NCBI GenBank assembly: GCA_964649815.1
Contig: CAZYQC010000001.1
Coordinates: 180,218 to 244,217, forward strand
Origin: G013214665 sp964649815
GTDB lineage: Bacteria > Pseudomonadota > Alphaproteobacteria > Rhodobacterales > Rhodobacteraceae
DNA: 64,000 bases
Reading direction: 5' to 3'
Shown: one piece after another, positions 8,060-17,442 of the stretch
Layout of the letters: each line of letters begins with the position of its first letter
Position numbering within the stretch: position 1 is the stretch's first letter
Program-made: the position numbers and the translations under genes
The notes under the pieces: model-generated
Told to the model about the DNA's origin: nothing
Databases searched by the model: none
What the model saw: the letters and a program-made list of their open reading frames with translations, nothing else

Positions 8060-9007
8060 CTACTCTTCGCGCAAGGGCCGCGCCAGCAGGGATCTTAGGG
8101 CAGTGGCCACCGAGACGTCACCCGCCACCAAGCTTGCAATCGCTTCGCAGACCGGCATCTCGATACCGCGCGCTTTTGCGATCTGTCGCAACACCTGCGC
8201 AGTTGCCGCGCCTTCCACGGTGACGTGATCTCCAAAAGCCTCACCCGCGCCCAGCGCCATCCCAAAGCGATAGTTTCGGCTTTTGTCGGACGTTGCTGTC
8301 AGAACCAGGTCGCCCAAGCCGGACAAGCCGGACAGCGTTTCAACCTGCGCCCCAGACGCCGTTGCGAAACGCACCATCTCAGCGAAACCGCGCGTGATCA
8401 AAGCGGAACGCGCCGATTCTCCAAGACCCGCACCCATTGCAGCGCCACAGCCAATCGCGACCACGTTTTTCAGAGCACCGCCAATCTGCACGCCCGTCAC
8501 ATCGGTGCTGCGATAAATCCGCAGCATTTCGGTGCTCAGGATGTGTTGCAAATCTTGGCCTGCTTGCGCAGACGCCGTCGCCAACGTCAGCGCCGTTGGT
8601 TTGCCCTGGGCAATATCAACGGCAAAACTTGGCCCCGACAAAACCGCAGCGGTCGTGTCGGGAAGATGGCTTCGCAAAACCTCAGCGGGGCCAAGACCGG
8701 TTTTCAAATCGATCCCTTTCGAGCACAGCACAACGCGCGATGCGCGTATCTTGGGGGCGTGGTCCGTCAAAAAGGATGTCAACTGCTGCGTCGGGATGGC
8801 CAACAGGCAGACGTCAGCATCAATATCCGCTAAATCGCCGGTCACGTTGATCGAAGCGGGCAACAGTACATCTGGCAGGTGTTTCGAGGCGCGCGCACGG
8901 GTCAGGTGGCCAATGTCTCGCGCCCAAATGGTGACCGAGCATTTTGAGGCGAGCGCAATGGCCAAACTGGTCCCGAACGCACCGGCGCCTATGACACCAA
9001 CTTTCAC
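8060..9007 (-). CDS. gpsA: Glycerol-3-phosphate dehydrogenase [NAD(P)+]
   Basis: A 315-residue cytosolic enzyme that reduces dihydroxyacetone phosphate to sn-glycerol 3-phosphate for phospholipid synthesis. The N-terminal nucleotide-binding motif is GVIGAGAFGTSLA; LSGPSFAVDIAQGKPTA and the active-site lysine segment GALKNVVAIGCGAA are clear, and LSGLSGLGDLVLTATS is a GpsA signature. Its ATG overlaps the tsaD stop by four bases (ATGA), so translation is probably coupled. Confidence 0.96.
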   Translation of the reverse strand: MKVGVIGAGAFGTSLAIALASKCSVTIWARDIGHLTRARASKHLPDVLLPASINVTGDLADIDADVCLLAIPTQQLTSFLTDHAPKIRASRVVLCSKGIDLKTGLGPAEVLRSHLPDTTAAVLSGPSFAVDIAQGKPTALTLATASAQAGQDLQHILSTEMLRIYRSTDVTGVQIGGALKNVVAIGCGAAMGAGLGESARSALITRGFAEMVRFATASGAQVETLSGLSGLGDLVLTATSDKSRNYRFGMALGAGEAFGDHVTVEGAATAQVLRQIAKARGIEMPVCEAIASLVAGDVSVATALRSLLARPLREE

Positions 9008-10098
9008 GCTTTTGCCCCCTTCTTTCCGCTGCCAAGCATAGCCTGAGCGGATCGATCAAGGGGCATGCGGGGCACTGCGCTCAGCGTCATGTCGTCAGCG
9101 GGTCGCGTGTGCATTTGCTCATACGCGGCCCACGCGATCATCGCTGCATTATCGGTACAAAGCGGCAAAGGTGGCGCGCAAAAACGAACGTTCAATCCTT
9201 TGGCCAATGTGGTGAGCCCTGCCCGAATCTGCGCGTTGGCAGCAACCCCGCCCGCCACGCAAATCGTGGGCTGCGCGGCGCCGCTTGCCGAGTAAACCTC
9301 CAAAGCGCGTCGGGTTTTTTCATTCAAAACGTCTACAATTGCGGCTTGGAAACTTGCGGCTAAATCGCTCTGATCTTGCCGGGTCAAACCGCCCTGTTCA
9401 GTGACCAACTGGTCGCGCGCGCGCAGAACAGCGGTCTTTAACCCCGAAAAGCTCATATCGCAGCCCGGCCGGTCCAAAAGGGGTCGTGGAAAGGCAAAGC
9501 GGTTTGGGTCACCAGACTTAGCCGCCGCTTCGATCGCAGGGCCACCCGGCTGCGCCAACCCAAGCAAGCGCGCGACCTTGTCAAACGCCTCTCCCGGTGC
9601 GTCATCGATTGTGCCGCCAAGCCGGGTAAAATCGTCAGGCCCTTTGACCAACAGAAACTGACAATGCCCCCCAGAAATGAGCAACATCAGATACGGGAAA
9701 ACGACGTTATCCGTTAATCGAGGCGTCAGCGCATGACCAGCTAAGTGATTGATGCCAAACAAAGGTTTTCCTGTCGCCGCCGACAACCCCTTGGCCATCA
9801 TCACGCCAGACACAACGCCACCGATCAAACCGGGCCCGCGGGTGACTGCGATCGCGTCGACGTCCTGCAACGAAAGGCGCGCTTCGGCCAATGCCGCTGT
9901 AATAGCGACGTCCAATTTCTCGGCATGCGCGCGCGCCGCAATCTCTGGCACGACGCCCCCGAAAGCTGCGTGCAACTCAGTCTGTCCGACGACCACATTT
10001 GACCTGACAGAGCCTGTTTCTCCGCTGCACACGACAACCGCCGCAGCCGTGTCATCACAACTGCTTTCGATGCCCAAAATGGTGGTCGTGACTGTCAA
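9004..10098 (-). CDS. tsaD: tRNA N6-adenosine threonylcarbamoyltransferase TsaD
   Basis: A 364-residue ASKHA-fold enzyme that, with TsaB/TsaE, transfers threonylcarbamoyl to A37 of tRNAs reading ANN codons. Seen: ILGIESSCDDTAAAVV at the start, GGVVPEIAARAHAE (about 47-60), and the metal-binding pair His118/His122 in NHLAGH. The start codon is TTG at 10098; no ATG or GTG lies between it and the conserved ILGIESS segment. It heads the tsaD-gpsA-EVE run and is divergent from the polysaccharide block. In related genomes hemC is, as I recall, the divergent neighbour; here it is not. Confidence 0.95.
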   Translation of the reverse strand: MTVTTTILGIESSCDDTAAAVVVCSGETGSVRSNVVVGQTELHAAFGGVVPEIAARAHAEKLDVAITAALAEARLSLQDVDAIAVTRGPGLIGGVVSGVMMAKGLSAATGKPLFGINHLAGHALTPRLTDNVVFPYLMLLISGGHCQFLLVKGPDDFTRLGGTIDDAPGEAFDKVARLLGLAQPGGPAIEAAAKSGDPNRFAFPRPLLDRPGCDMSFSGLKTAVLRARDQLVTEQGGLTRQDQSDLAASFQAAIVDVLNEKTRRALEVYSASGAAQPTICVAGGVAANAQIRAGLTTLAKGLNVRFCAPPLPLCTDNAAMIAWAAYEQMHTRPADDMTLSAVPRMPLDRSAQAMLGSGKKGAKA

Positions 10099-10254
10099 AA
10101 GGCCGCCCGCTTTCTGTCCGGATTACCGAGCAGTGATTAACAGCACCTGACACTGGCATCAAATACCCGGCGCAGCAAAATCGAGTTCCGGTTTTCTACT
10201 TCTTAACAGTCTTGCGCCTAGTCAATCAGGCGATGTCTTTGAAACGGGTGGGTT

Positions 10255-11943
10255 ATGTCTCAACACAGTTCCCAAAATAACCGAACAGGCCCGGGCCTCA
10301 TGGTTGTACTTTGGGTTTCTTGTACTGGCGTGCTGTTGGCCGGGGCGTGGTATGTCGCCACGACCGCCCGTTCTCTTTTTCTAGCTTACGAAGAGATCAA
10401 TCCAATCATCGCTGGCGGCGCTTACGATGACCTTCCTGCGCTTATGCGCGGCAACCTTCCCGCCGCGACCACCAGCCTTGTGCGCGGTGAGCCCCAGATA
10501 ATCAAGCCGCCCCGCATGTGCGAGATGCCCAAGGATTACTTTGACAAGTTGGATCAAGGGCGGGATCAACCCGCCGGCTACACGGTTCGAAACGAATACG
10601 TCCGCAAGTATCGCCCGCGGCGCGGGTTCCTGAATGAACGAGAATTGCGGGCGGCAAAAGTTGCTTGGCATTATTTTGAAAAGTTCACGCAAGAAACGAC
10701 CGGACTTGCAAATTCTGTGGGGAATTATCCGTCCACGACCTTATGGGACACGGCGTCCTACATTGCCGGTGTTGTCGCAGCATATGAACTTTGCCTGATC
10801 GAAAAACCTGAACTTGATCTGCGGCTTACGCGGCTTTTGACGACGATCAAAGGGTTAGACCTTTTTCGCAACGAAATGCCGAACAAGGTGTACCACACCA
10901 AAACCGGCGCCAAGGTCGACTACACCAACAAGCCAGGCGAAATCGGCTTTTCCGCTCTGGATATTGGTCGTTTCTTGGTTTGGATGCGGATCGTTAAAAA
11001 TCGGTATCCCCATCTGGGAAACACGGTCGATTCAGTTCTGCTGAAATGGGACTTTTCTAACACCGTCGACGCAGAAGGTCTTTTGTTCGGCGCTTATGTC
11101 GACAAAGAGACGGGCGAGACCGTTTATGCCCAAGAGGGCCGACTTGGCTATGAAGAATACGCCGCCAAAGGCTTTGCCCTTTGGGGTTTTCAGCCACGTC
11201 TTGCCCACCGGGCCGAGCCGTTTTTAACCGCCGCCATCTACGATGTCCCCGTACCTTACGACGGACGCGATCCAAGAATTTTCCATTCGCAAAACTACGT
11301 CGTCACAGAATCTTACCTCCAAGACGGTCTCGAACTTGGCTTTGATCTCCCACACGACGACAGCAGCCCAGACTGGATCAGCTCGGACGGCTGGCGCGCC
11401 GAATTCGCGGATCGCATCTATGAGGTGCAGGAAAACCGCTGGCGCCGCACAGGCTTTATGACCGCTCGGTCAGAGCACAATGTGAAAGGCCCGCCCTACT
11501 TTACATACGACACGATTTTTTCTGACGGCTACCCTTGGAACACGGTCACCCCACGCGGTGACTATGTACCAGACCACGCCGCCGTCGCCGCGAAAGCTGC
11601 CTTGGGCCTTTGGGCGTTGTGGGACACCGATTACACTGACGTCCTCTACGAGGCGATCATCGAACTCTATGACCCCGAAAATGGTATGTACGAGGGCCTC
11701 TACGAACGCGGCCAAGGCCGGGTCGAAATCTTTACAGCCAACAACAACGGCATCATTCTGACGTCATTGCTCCACAAGGTTCAGGGCCGCATACTCACGC
11801 CTTACACGGGCGACACCGAGGTTTGGTACACCGCATTCCGGGATCAAGACGTGCGCATCCGGCGCAACTATCCCGACCCCCCACAAGAAAAAGACTGGCT
11901 TCCTGCGGTAAGACACTCTCTGCATCAGGAGGTACGAAATTGA
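10255..11943 (+). CDS. DUF3131 domain-containing membrane-anchored protein
   Basis: A 562-residue protein with one membrane helix at about 14-34 and a large domain (about 130-540) probably exposed to the periplasm. Motifs such as TTLWDTASYIAG (about 161), FSALDIGRFLVWMR and EYAAKGFALWGF fit DUF3131, an alpha/alpha-toroid family resembling glycoside hydrolases such as the GH144 beta-1,2-glucanases. A role in trimming or making a cell-surface polysaccharide is inferred from the fold and from the Wzz- and Wza-like neighbours. Its stop overlaps the next start by one base (TGATG), indicating translational coupling. Catalytic residues cannot be assigned by eye. Confidence 0.75.
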   Translation: MSQHSSQNNRTGPGLMVVLWVSCTGVLLAGAWYVATTARSLFLAYEEINPIIAGGAYDDLPALMRGNLPAATTSLVRGEPQIIKPPRMCEMPKDYFDKLDQGRDQPAGYTVRNEYVRKYRPRRGFLNERELRAAKVAWHYFEKFTQETTGLANSVGNYPSTTLWDTASYIAGVVAAYELCLIEKPELDLRLTRLLTTIKGLDLFRNEMPNKVYHTKTGAKVDYTNKPGEIGFSALDIGRFLVWMRIVKNRYPHLGNTVDSVLLKWDFSNTVDAEGLLFGAYVDKETGETVYAQEGRLGYEEYAAKGFALWGFQPRLAHRAEPFLTAAIYDVPVPYDGRDPRIFHSQNYVVTESYLQDGLELGFDLPHDDSSPDWISSDGWRAEFADRIYEVQENRWRRTGFMTARSEHNVKGPPYFTYDTIFSDGYPWNTVTPRGDYVPDHAAVAAKAALGLWALWDTDYTDVLYEAIIELYDPENGMYEGLYERGQGRVEIFTANNNGIILTSLLHKVQGRILTPYTGDTEVWYTAFRDQDVRIRRNYPDPPQEKDWLPAVRHSLHQEVRN

Positions 11944-13364
11944 TGCGACATTTCCTTTTCTCTCTAATTCTCGCGGCTTCTGCCATTGGGACTACGTCGA
12001 ATGCGCAAGATCCTGGCGCAACAACGGGGTTTGAGCCCGAAAACGCCATTCTCGATACGGCGATCCCCTTCGCCATCGGTGCGCGCGAAGCTCGCCAAGA
12101 TTTGCGCGGCAGCTTTGGATGGCCGACCTTCCAAGAAGGTCTGGTCGAAGGCGTCTACTTTCGCTTTGATCCAGACGGTTACGCGCGTTTCGCCCCGGCA
12201 CCCCGTCTGGACACCGACGTCTTTGAGGTCTTGTGCCGACCCGCGACAACAAATTGCCAAGGGCGCAAGGGCGACCTGATCGTATTTCTCAACACGCAAG
12301 GCGCCCTCCAGTTGGAAGTGCAGGATTACCGCGCAAGTGATCAGATTTTCGTGTCAGAAGGCCTCACGGAGATAGAACTTCCACCAACAGTGATGATGCC
12401 CCTTGATGCTCGGTTGGAATCCCTTCTCAGTGTCGGTGGTGATCTGGTCATCAGACGCGGCGATATCGAGAAGTCACGCGTGTCGCTCACCGGGTTTGGC
12501 GCGGTCACAACGTATTTACGCTGGGTTGCTTCACGCCAAAATCCAACCTCATTCCCAAGGGGATGGCCCGTGCCAGGCGACACTGCGCCATCTACAAACA
12601 GATTTGAATCCTCAACTTGGGACCCAACCGTTCTGCGCAATCAATCCGCCCCAATCATTCAAAGGGAGCAAGCGGCGGCCGCGCCTGAACAGTCAGATGA
12701 CACCTCCAATGTTGAACGCGACCTACTGGCTTTGGCACAGGCGCTCAATGTTCAAACCGCGCCCAACACGGCAACCCTACCGCAGGTCTGGGCTCAGCCC
12801 CCAGTTACAGCTGCGCCACTCCAAGAAAACGGCGAAGTGGCGGCCCTGCAACAACAGGTGCAGACCTTGCTGGCAGAAATCGCAAGGCTTCAGACCAAGC
12901 CAACATTCCATACACAACAGTCAGAGACTTGGCCCATTCCGCAGCAAAAACCTGCGCCGCCGCCAGTCTCCAACCCTGAGCATTTGAGCTATTTGGTCGA
13001 AGAGCTTGGCATGAACGTGGCCGATGCAATCGACATACTGAACCGTCGAGACAACCGTCAATCAGGTGCCGCTATTCCAGACCTTGGCACGCAGGTCTCA
13101 GAAATTTTGCCAAATCGGCCTCGGCAATCCACCCAAGCCGCGCGATCAAGTTTTTCCGTGCGCACCCAAACATCCCGTGACGCGTTGGTCGAAGATATCT
13201 TGAACGAATTGATAGCGGAGCTGCCGGAAGAAGACCCACCTGAGCCAAGCGTAGACCGCGCCGACGATCAGATTTCCGGCGCAAGCGTGTCAAACGAAAC
13301 AACAGAGTTTGAGTTACTTTCCGACTATCTGCGCAGTGTGTTTGAACAACAGCGGGATAATTAG
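11943..13364 (+). CDS. Secreted protein of unknown function coupled to DUF3131 gene
   Basis: A 473-residue protein with a Sec signal peptide (MRHFLFSLILAASAIG..., likely cleaved after about residue 21). The first 200 residues look like a compact domain with two cysteines (about 98 and 105). A proline/glutamine-rich linker follows, then a short coiled coil at about 295-320, and an acidic C-terminus ending in YLRSVFEQQRDN. I do not recognise the family. The ATG at 11943 is chosen because the signal peptide starts there and the gene overlaps the DUF3131 stop. A periplasmic partner of the DUF3131 protein is plausible. Confidence 0.8.
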   Translation: MRHFLFSLILAASAIGTTSNAQDPGATTGFEPENAILDTAIPFAIGAREARQDLRGSFGWPTFQEGLVEGVYFRFDPDGYARFAPAPRLDTDVFEVLCRPATTNCQGRKGDLIVFLNTQGALQLEVQDYRASDQIFVSEGLTEIELPPTVMMPLDARLESLLSVGGDLVIRRGDIEKSRVSLTGFGAVTTYLRWVASRQNPTSFPRGWPVPGDTAPSTNRFESSTWDPTVLRNQSAPIIQREQAAAAPEQSDDTSNVERDLLALAQALNVQTAPNTATLPQVWAQPPVTAAPLQENGEVAALQQQVQTLLAEIARLQTKPTFHTQQSETWPIPQQKPAPPPVSNPEHLSYLVEELGMNVADAIDILNRRDNRQSGAAIPDLGTQVSEILPNRPRQSTQAARSSFSVRTQTSRDALVEDILNELIAELPEEDPPEPSVDRADDQISGASVSNETTEFELLSDYLRSVFEQQRDN

Positions 13365-13566
13365 CGCTGAACATGGCGGTGAGCGATACAGCTCGAACCT
13401 CCGAAATCTTTTCCTTTTGTTAAGCACCCGCACGGTAGGGAAGGGTGACTCCGGTTCGTTCAAAGGCTTGTCTAATTTGCCACAAACCGACACCAATGAA
13501 CGCCCACTTCGCGTTCGAAATTTCACACCGCGTTTTTCGGTTCGTCCAGACTCTGTGGTCGAAGGT
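13365..13566 (+). other. 202-base gap before the Wzz-like gene
   Basis: The reading frame of the next gene is open through this stretch, but the translation does not look like protein of this family and the first good start is ATG 13567. I see no terminator hairpin and no confident promoter, so the stretch may be leader sequence within one transcript. Confidence 0.4.
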
Positions 13567-15339
13567 ATGGTTAACCCTTTCCCCCGTGCGCCCGCTATTC
13601 TTTGGGCCGGTCGTTCTAAACCCATTTACTGTGTTGCGGCCGCGCTCATTCTTGCGGGTCTTTATCTAGCGCTATTGGCACCAAAGGTCTTTGAGGCGAA
13701 AGCGCTGATCCAATTAGATCTGACACCTAATGACGCATACGAACAAATCGAACAAAGGTCCGGCATAGAAGGGCGCAAAATTGAGGTAGAAACACAGCTA
13801 GCAATTATTATCAGCCAACCCGTCTTGGAAGCCGCCGTGCAGAACCTGAAGGAGGCTCAACGACAACCCTCAATATCAGCTTCAGCGCTCAAAGAGGTGC
13901 TGAAACCCGATTTGCTGCCGGGAACCCTGGTGATCGCACTTAAGTCACGCGCAAGCGATCCGACACAATCAGCGCTGATCGCAAACGCGGTTGCGCACGA
14001 ATATCTCAACCATCAAACCGCAAAGAAGGCCAACGAAAGGGAAAAAGCGATAAGGGCTCTTCGATCACGCGTATCAGAACAAGCCAAAGACATTGCGCGC
14101 GCCGAGGCCCAGCGGGCGAAATTTGCAAACGCAAATGACACCGTCACGGACACTCACCTCAGAGAACTACAAAGCGAGTTGAAAAAGCTGCAGCTGCGCA
14201 AAGAACGGTTGTCGAACCAGGCCGTTTCAGAAGAGCGCGACAAGAAACTTAATTCCGTATCGGAGGCGGAAATCGTTCTGCGGCAACGCGTCGTTCGATA
14301 TTCAGAAAATCGCAGCGGCCTCAGTGATTTGGACACACATATCGCAACGTTAATCACAGCGCGGACGACCACGCATGCTCAGTTAAAATCTTTGGCCTCT
14401 ATGGCAGGCACTGACCGTCCAGACGCACGGATCATTTCGCGCGCAGAACCCCCAGGCCGCGCCATCGCGCCGCGGCGTGGCTTGGTTTTTTCGATGTTTG
14501 GCCTCATCGGAGTGCTTACTGGGTGCATTTGGGCTTTGATTTCAGGGCGGCATCGCGGCGGTCTGAGAGATTCGCATCAGCTTGAGCGCGTTACCGGTTT
14601 GCCAACGCTGGCTACTTTGCCAGACCCGGAGCCGCCGTATTCGATTTCGATCCTTCAAACCCGAAAGGCCGAGTTCAATAGCAAGTGTGCCGATATCGCT
14701 TCAGATCTGTGGCAGGCCCGCAAAACTCCACGATTTCTTGCAATAACGGCGTCGTATCCGAATGAAGGTCAAAACCAGGTCGCTTTGGGCCTAGCCCTCG
14801 CCTTTTCCGACCGGGGGCGAGTTCTTTTAATTGATGCGGACATGCATCGGCCGACGCTAGGAAAAGAACTCGGCGGTTTGCCACCACCCTACGGGTTGGC
14901 CGCCGTGTTAACAGGTTTGGCTTCGTTGACAGAAGTTTTGATCCGAACAGAGGACGCCGTGATTGATGTGATCCCCGGCGAGGCATCAGAAGGCGACCCG
15001 CTCACTTTGTTGTCGTCGTCCGAATTTGAAGCATTCCTTACAAAAGCCAAGGCAGCCTATCGCCACGTAATTATGGTTTTGCCGCCTCTGCTCGCCTGCG
15101 ATGACGCTCAAATCTTGATACAACACTGCGATGCGTCGCTCTTTTGCGCGCGCTGGGATCGCACCAAAGCTGCGGACATCAGGAAAAGCGTTGAAATTTT
15201 GGCCTCGGGTGAAAAACCGCCTTTTGGAGCACTTTTGACCAGGCGAATTACGGACCCGGAAACTAAGGTAACGGGTTACGTCAGGTGGCCACATACAAAG
15301 GTGGAACGAGGGGGCGCTTTGGAAAAATCGCCGACCTGA
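13567..15339 (+). CDS. Wzz/BY-kinase-like polysaccharide co-polymerase with degenerate nucleotide site
   Basis: About 590 residues from ATG 13567, chosen because it puts the first membrane helix at about 20-40, as in Wzz proteins. A periplasmic Wzz region with coiled coil (about 150-250) follows, then the second membrane helix (about 305-326) and a cytoplasmic BY-kinase-like domain. Walker A' is intact (VLLIDADMHRP), but Walker A reads NEGQNQ where kinases have GEGKS/T, so the phosphate-binding lysine is lost. Walker B is also eroded (HVIMVLPPLL), and no C-terminal tyrosine cluster is seen. It probably controls chain length or export as a pseudokinase. It is convergent with the Wza-like gene, five bases away. 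Confidence 0.8.
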   Translation: MVNPFPRAPAILWAGRSKPIYCVAAALILAGLYLALLAPKVFEAKALIQLDLTPNDAYEQIEQRSGIEGRKIEVETQLAIIISQPVLEAAVQNLKEAQRQPSISASALKEVLKPDLLPGTLVIALKSRASDPTQSALIANAVAHEYLNHQTAKKANEREKAIRALRSRVSEQAKDIARAEAQRAKFANANDTVTDTHLRELQSELKKLQLRKERLSNQAVSEERDKKLNSVSEAEIVLRQRVVRYSENRSGLSDLDTHIATLITARTTTHAQLKSLASMAGTDRPDARIISRAEPPGRAIAPRRGLVFSMFGLIGVLTGCIWALISGRHRGGLRDSHQLERVTGLPTLATLPDPEPPYSISILQTRKAEFNSKCADIASDLWQARKTPRFLAITASYPNEGQNQVALGLALAFSDRGRVLLIDADMHRPTLGKELGGLPPPYGLAAVLTGLASLTEVLIRTEDAVIDVIPGEASEGDPLTLLSSSEFEAFLTKAKAAYRHVIMVLPPLLACDDAQILIQHCDASLFCARWDRTKAADIRKSVEILASGEKPPFGALLTRRITDPETKVTGYVRWPHTKVERGGALEKSPT

Positions 15340-15344
15340 CCCTT

Positions 15345-16685
15345 CTATTGCGTTGCCACGCGACCAGCGGCGGCGATCAAAGATGGCAATGCTTGATCGA
15401 GCGCGCGGCCGAATTTCGTGATCTTTTGCTCTTCTACAAAGATGATGTCCCCTGGTCGCATAAGCATCTCTTGCGCGACCACCAACGCCGCCGCATTTCG
15501 CGCATCCAGATGCCAAGCGATCACGCCGCCTTTGCCTTTGCGCAGGACGTAGATCTGCGACGGATCCCCGGACTCCGGCGAAAAACCACCACTGCCGTAA
15601 AGGATGTCGACCAAATTCGCATGTTTGCCGAAAGGCAAAGCCTGGCGACCGCGATTATCGACTTCGCCCGTCAAGAAAACATAGTCTCTCTGATCCGGAT
15701 CAACCGTCAGGCGCGCAACAAATGCGTCACGCGCATTTCGCAAAGCCATTTGTTGGATCTGCATTTCACTCTCAAGGATCAGTTGCGCATCTTTGCGCAA
15801 ACCAGACTGCAGCGCGATTGCATCCAGTTGCTGTTCGTAGAATTTCTCGGCTCGGTCGAGGTCATAAGACGTGTCTACAAAAACGGCATCACCCGCCAAA
15901 AGAAGCCGGGTCTGCAAGTCTGGTTTGGACAAGTAGTCTTTAAGCGGTATCTGATACAGAGTGCCGTTTCGATATATCCGCAGCGACGCATGCGCGTGGT
16001 TCGGCGCGGACACCCCACCTGCTGCGGACAGAGCCTCGGCCAATGTGGGCGCCGTCAGGCCAATGGGCAGCAATTTGGCTTGGTTAACGGCCCCTCCAAT
16101 TGCGATCTTTTGGGCGTGAAACTCTGATACTTCCAACCGGAAACCCGGATCGATCTGCTCATCGAGCAAGCGATCAAATAATGCGGCCTCAGCTTCCTTG
16201 AGCGTCAAACCCGCAAGCGAAATGGTACCAACGTCGGGAAGCGTGATGGAGCCATCGTCACGAATGGAAAATTGCGGTTGCTGATTTTGCAGAACAAGCA
16301 AACTGGCCAAGCCAACGGCCAAGGTATCGTCATTTGTTGTGATAATTTGAACAACGTCGCCAATGCCCAACCGATAGGGCTCAGCTTTGACAATTGGTGG
16401 AGGGCGGTTAACCAAGTCTGGCGGCATAGGCGCCGCAATCGGGTTCGCCGGCAGATTGACCGGGTCGCCAGGTTCAGAAACGCGCAAACCGCCAGAAAAG
16501 GCCGCAGGCAGTTTTTGCGGCGTGTACGGCGTCGCATTGGCCTGGGGCAGAGTGGCAACCGTTAGCGGCACAACTGAAACTTGGGCCCCGGCGGCCTCTG
16601 GCCCGATGGTCGGAGAGACATATGCCGCGCCGCACGCAGTCAACAGAAGCGGGGACAATAACGAAAACGATCGGGAGACAGACAT
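15345..16685 (-). CDS. Wza-like polysaccharide export lipoprotein
   Basis: 446 residues. ATG 16685 gives a lipoprotein signal with lipobox LLTAC (Cys18) and has a strong ribosome site (AAAGGAG). The polysaccharide-export domain begins PYRLGIGDVVQIIT (about 104-117) with DGSITLPDVGTISLAG. Two SLBB-type repeats follow (about 191-270, with IAIGGAVNQ, and about 334-417, with VFLTGEVDNRG). The protein would form the outer-membrane export pore for a capsule or exopolysaccharide, working with the neighbouring Wzz-like protein. No glycosyltransferase or Wzx/Wzy genes lie in the window, so they must be elsewhere. Confidence 0.9.
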   Translation of the reverse strand: MSVSRSFSLLSPLLLTACGAAYVSPTIGPEAAGAQVSVVPLTVATLPQANATPYTPQKLPAAFSGGLRVSEPGDPVNLPANPIAAPMPPDLVNRPPPIVKAEPYRLGIGDVVQIITTNDDTLAVGLASLLVLQNQQPQFSIRDDGSITLPDVGTISLAGLTLKEAEAALFDRLLDEQIDPGFRLEVSEFHAQKIAIGGAVNQAKLLPIGLTAPTLAEALSAAGGVSAPNHAHASLRIYRNGTLYQIPLKDYLSKPDLQTRLLLAGDAVFVDTSYDLDRAEKFYEQQLDAIALQSGLRKDAQLILESEMQIQQMALRNARDAFVARLTVDPDQRDYVFLTGEVDNRGRQALPFGKHANLVDILYGSGGFSPESGDPSQIYVLRKGKGGVIAWHLDARNAAALVVAQEMLMRPGDIIFVEEQKITKFGRALDQALPSLIAAAGRVATQ

Positions 16686-16749
16686 CTCCTCGCTCCTTTC
16701 ATCACCCACGCGGCATTTTTACCAAGGTTAAGGAGGACAGAAAAGATTT

Positions 16750-16775
16750 AAATTATTGATTTCAATCAATAATTT
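16750..16775. promoter_or_regulatory. AT-rich perfect palindrome upstream of the Wza-like gene
   Basis: Two 12-base arms, AAATTATTGATT and AATCAATAATTT, are separated by two bases. It lies 65-90 bases before the start of the export lipoprotein gene and just after the end of eda, in an AT-rich patch that stands out from the GC-rich surroundings. The low GC and lack of a T run argue against a terminator; an operator for an exopolysaccharide regulator is the better reading. Confidence 0.55.
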
Positions 16776-16811
16776 TGAATTCCCTTAATAGCAAATTAAC
16801 ATATCTGTGCC

Positions 16812-17438
16812 TCACGCCGGCAAGTGCGCGGCTACCTGAGCCTGAAACGCTCCCAAATCCCATCCGTCTGGCTTTGCCAGTGCCGTCAAAGCGGAGGTGC
16901 CGACGCATCCCACGTTCGTCAGTGACAAATAGTCTGGCGCATTTTTCGTGTTTACGCCCCCGGTCGGACAAAACGTAACATCCGGCAATACGGCGCCAAT
17001 GCTTTTGAGATAGGGCGCGCCACCTGCTTGTTCGGCAGGGAAGAATTTCTGAAAATAAAAGCCTGCGTCTTGTGCGCCCATCGCCTGCGAAACGTTGGCG
17101 ACGCCGGGTAGAAACGGCAGGTCGCTGTCGACAATCGCATCGCGCAAGGACGGGGTTAACCCGGGGCTAACTCCAAAATCGGCACCCGCTGCGCGCACAT
17201 CTTTCAATTGTTGCGCGTTCATGATCGTGCCCATGCCAAGCGTTGCATGATCGCCAAACTCGGCCTTTGCGCGTTCGAGCGTTTGTAGCGCGACGGGGCT
17301 GCGCATGGTCAATTCAATAACGGTCACGCCGCCCGAGATCATATTGCCAATGATCTTTAAGGTTTCGTCAACCTCCGTGAACGCCAATACAGGTATGACG
17401 TTCGTCTCGCGCAACATGTCGTGAATCTTCGTGCTCAT
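16812..17438 (-). CDS. eda: 2-dehydro-3-deoxy-phosphogluconate (KDPG) aldolase
   Basis: A 208-residue class I aldolase that splits KDPG into pyruvate and glyceraldehyde 3-phosphate. Seen: IPVLAFTEVDETL at the start, the general-base glutamate in VIELTMRSP, LGMGTIMNAQQLKDVRAAGADFGVSPG, and the Schiff-base lysine in QKFFPAEQAGG. ATG 17438 is chosen because MSTKIHDML is the usual N-terminus. It is the last step of the uronate pathway here and lies four bases after uxuA. Confidence 0.94.
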   Translation of the reverse strand: MSTKIHDMLRETNVIPVLAFTEVDETLKIIGNMISGGVTVIELTMRSPVALQTLERAKAEFGDHATLGMGTIMNAQQLKDVRAAGADFGVSPGLTPSLRDAIVDSDLPFLPGVANVSQAMGAQDAGFYFQKFFPAEQAGGAPYLKSIGAVLPDVTFCPTGGVNTKNAPDYLSLTNVGCVGTSALTALAKPDGWDLGAFQAQVAAHLPA

Positions 17439-17442
17439 AAAA

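Noticed and set aside
15285..16127. Plus-strand frame opposite the Wza-like gene
   Set aside because: Antisense to a lipoprotein gene with a clear lipobox and ribosome site.
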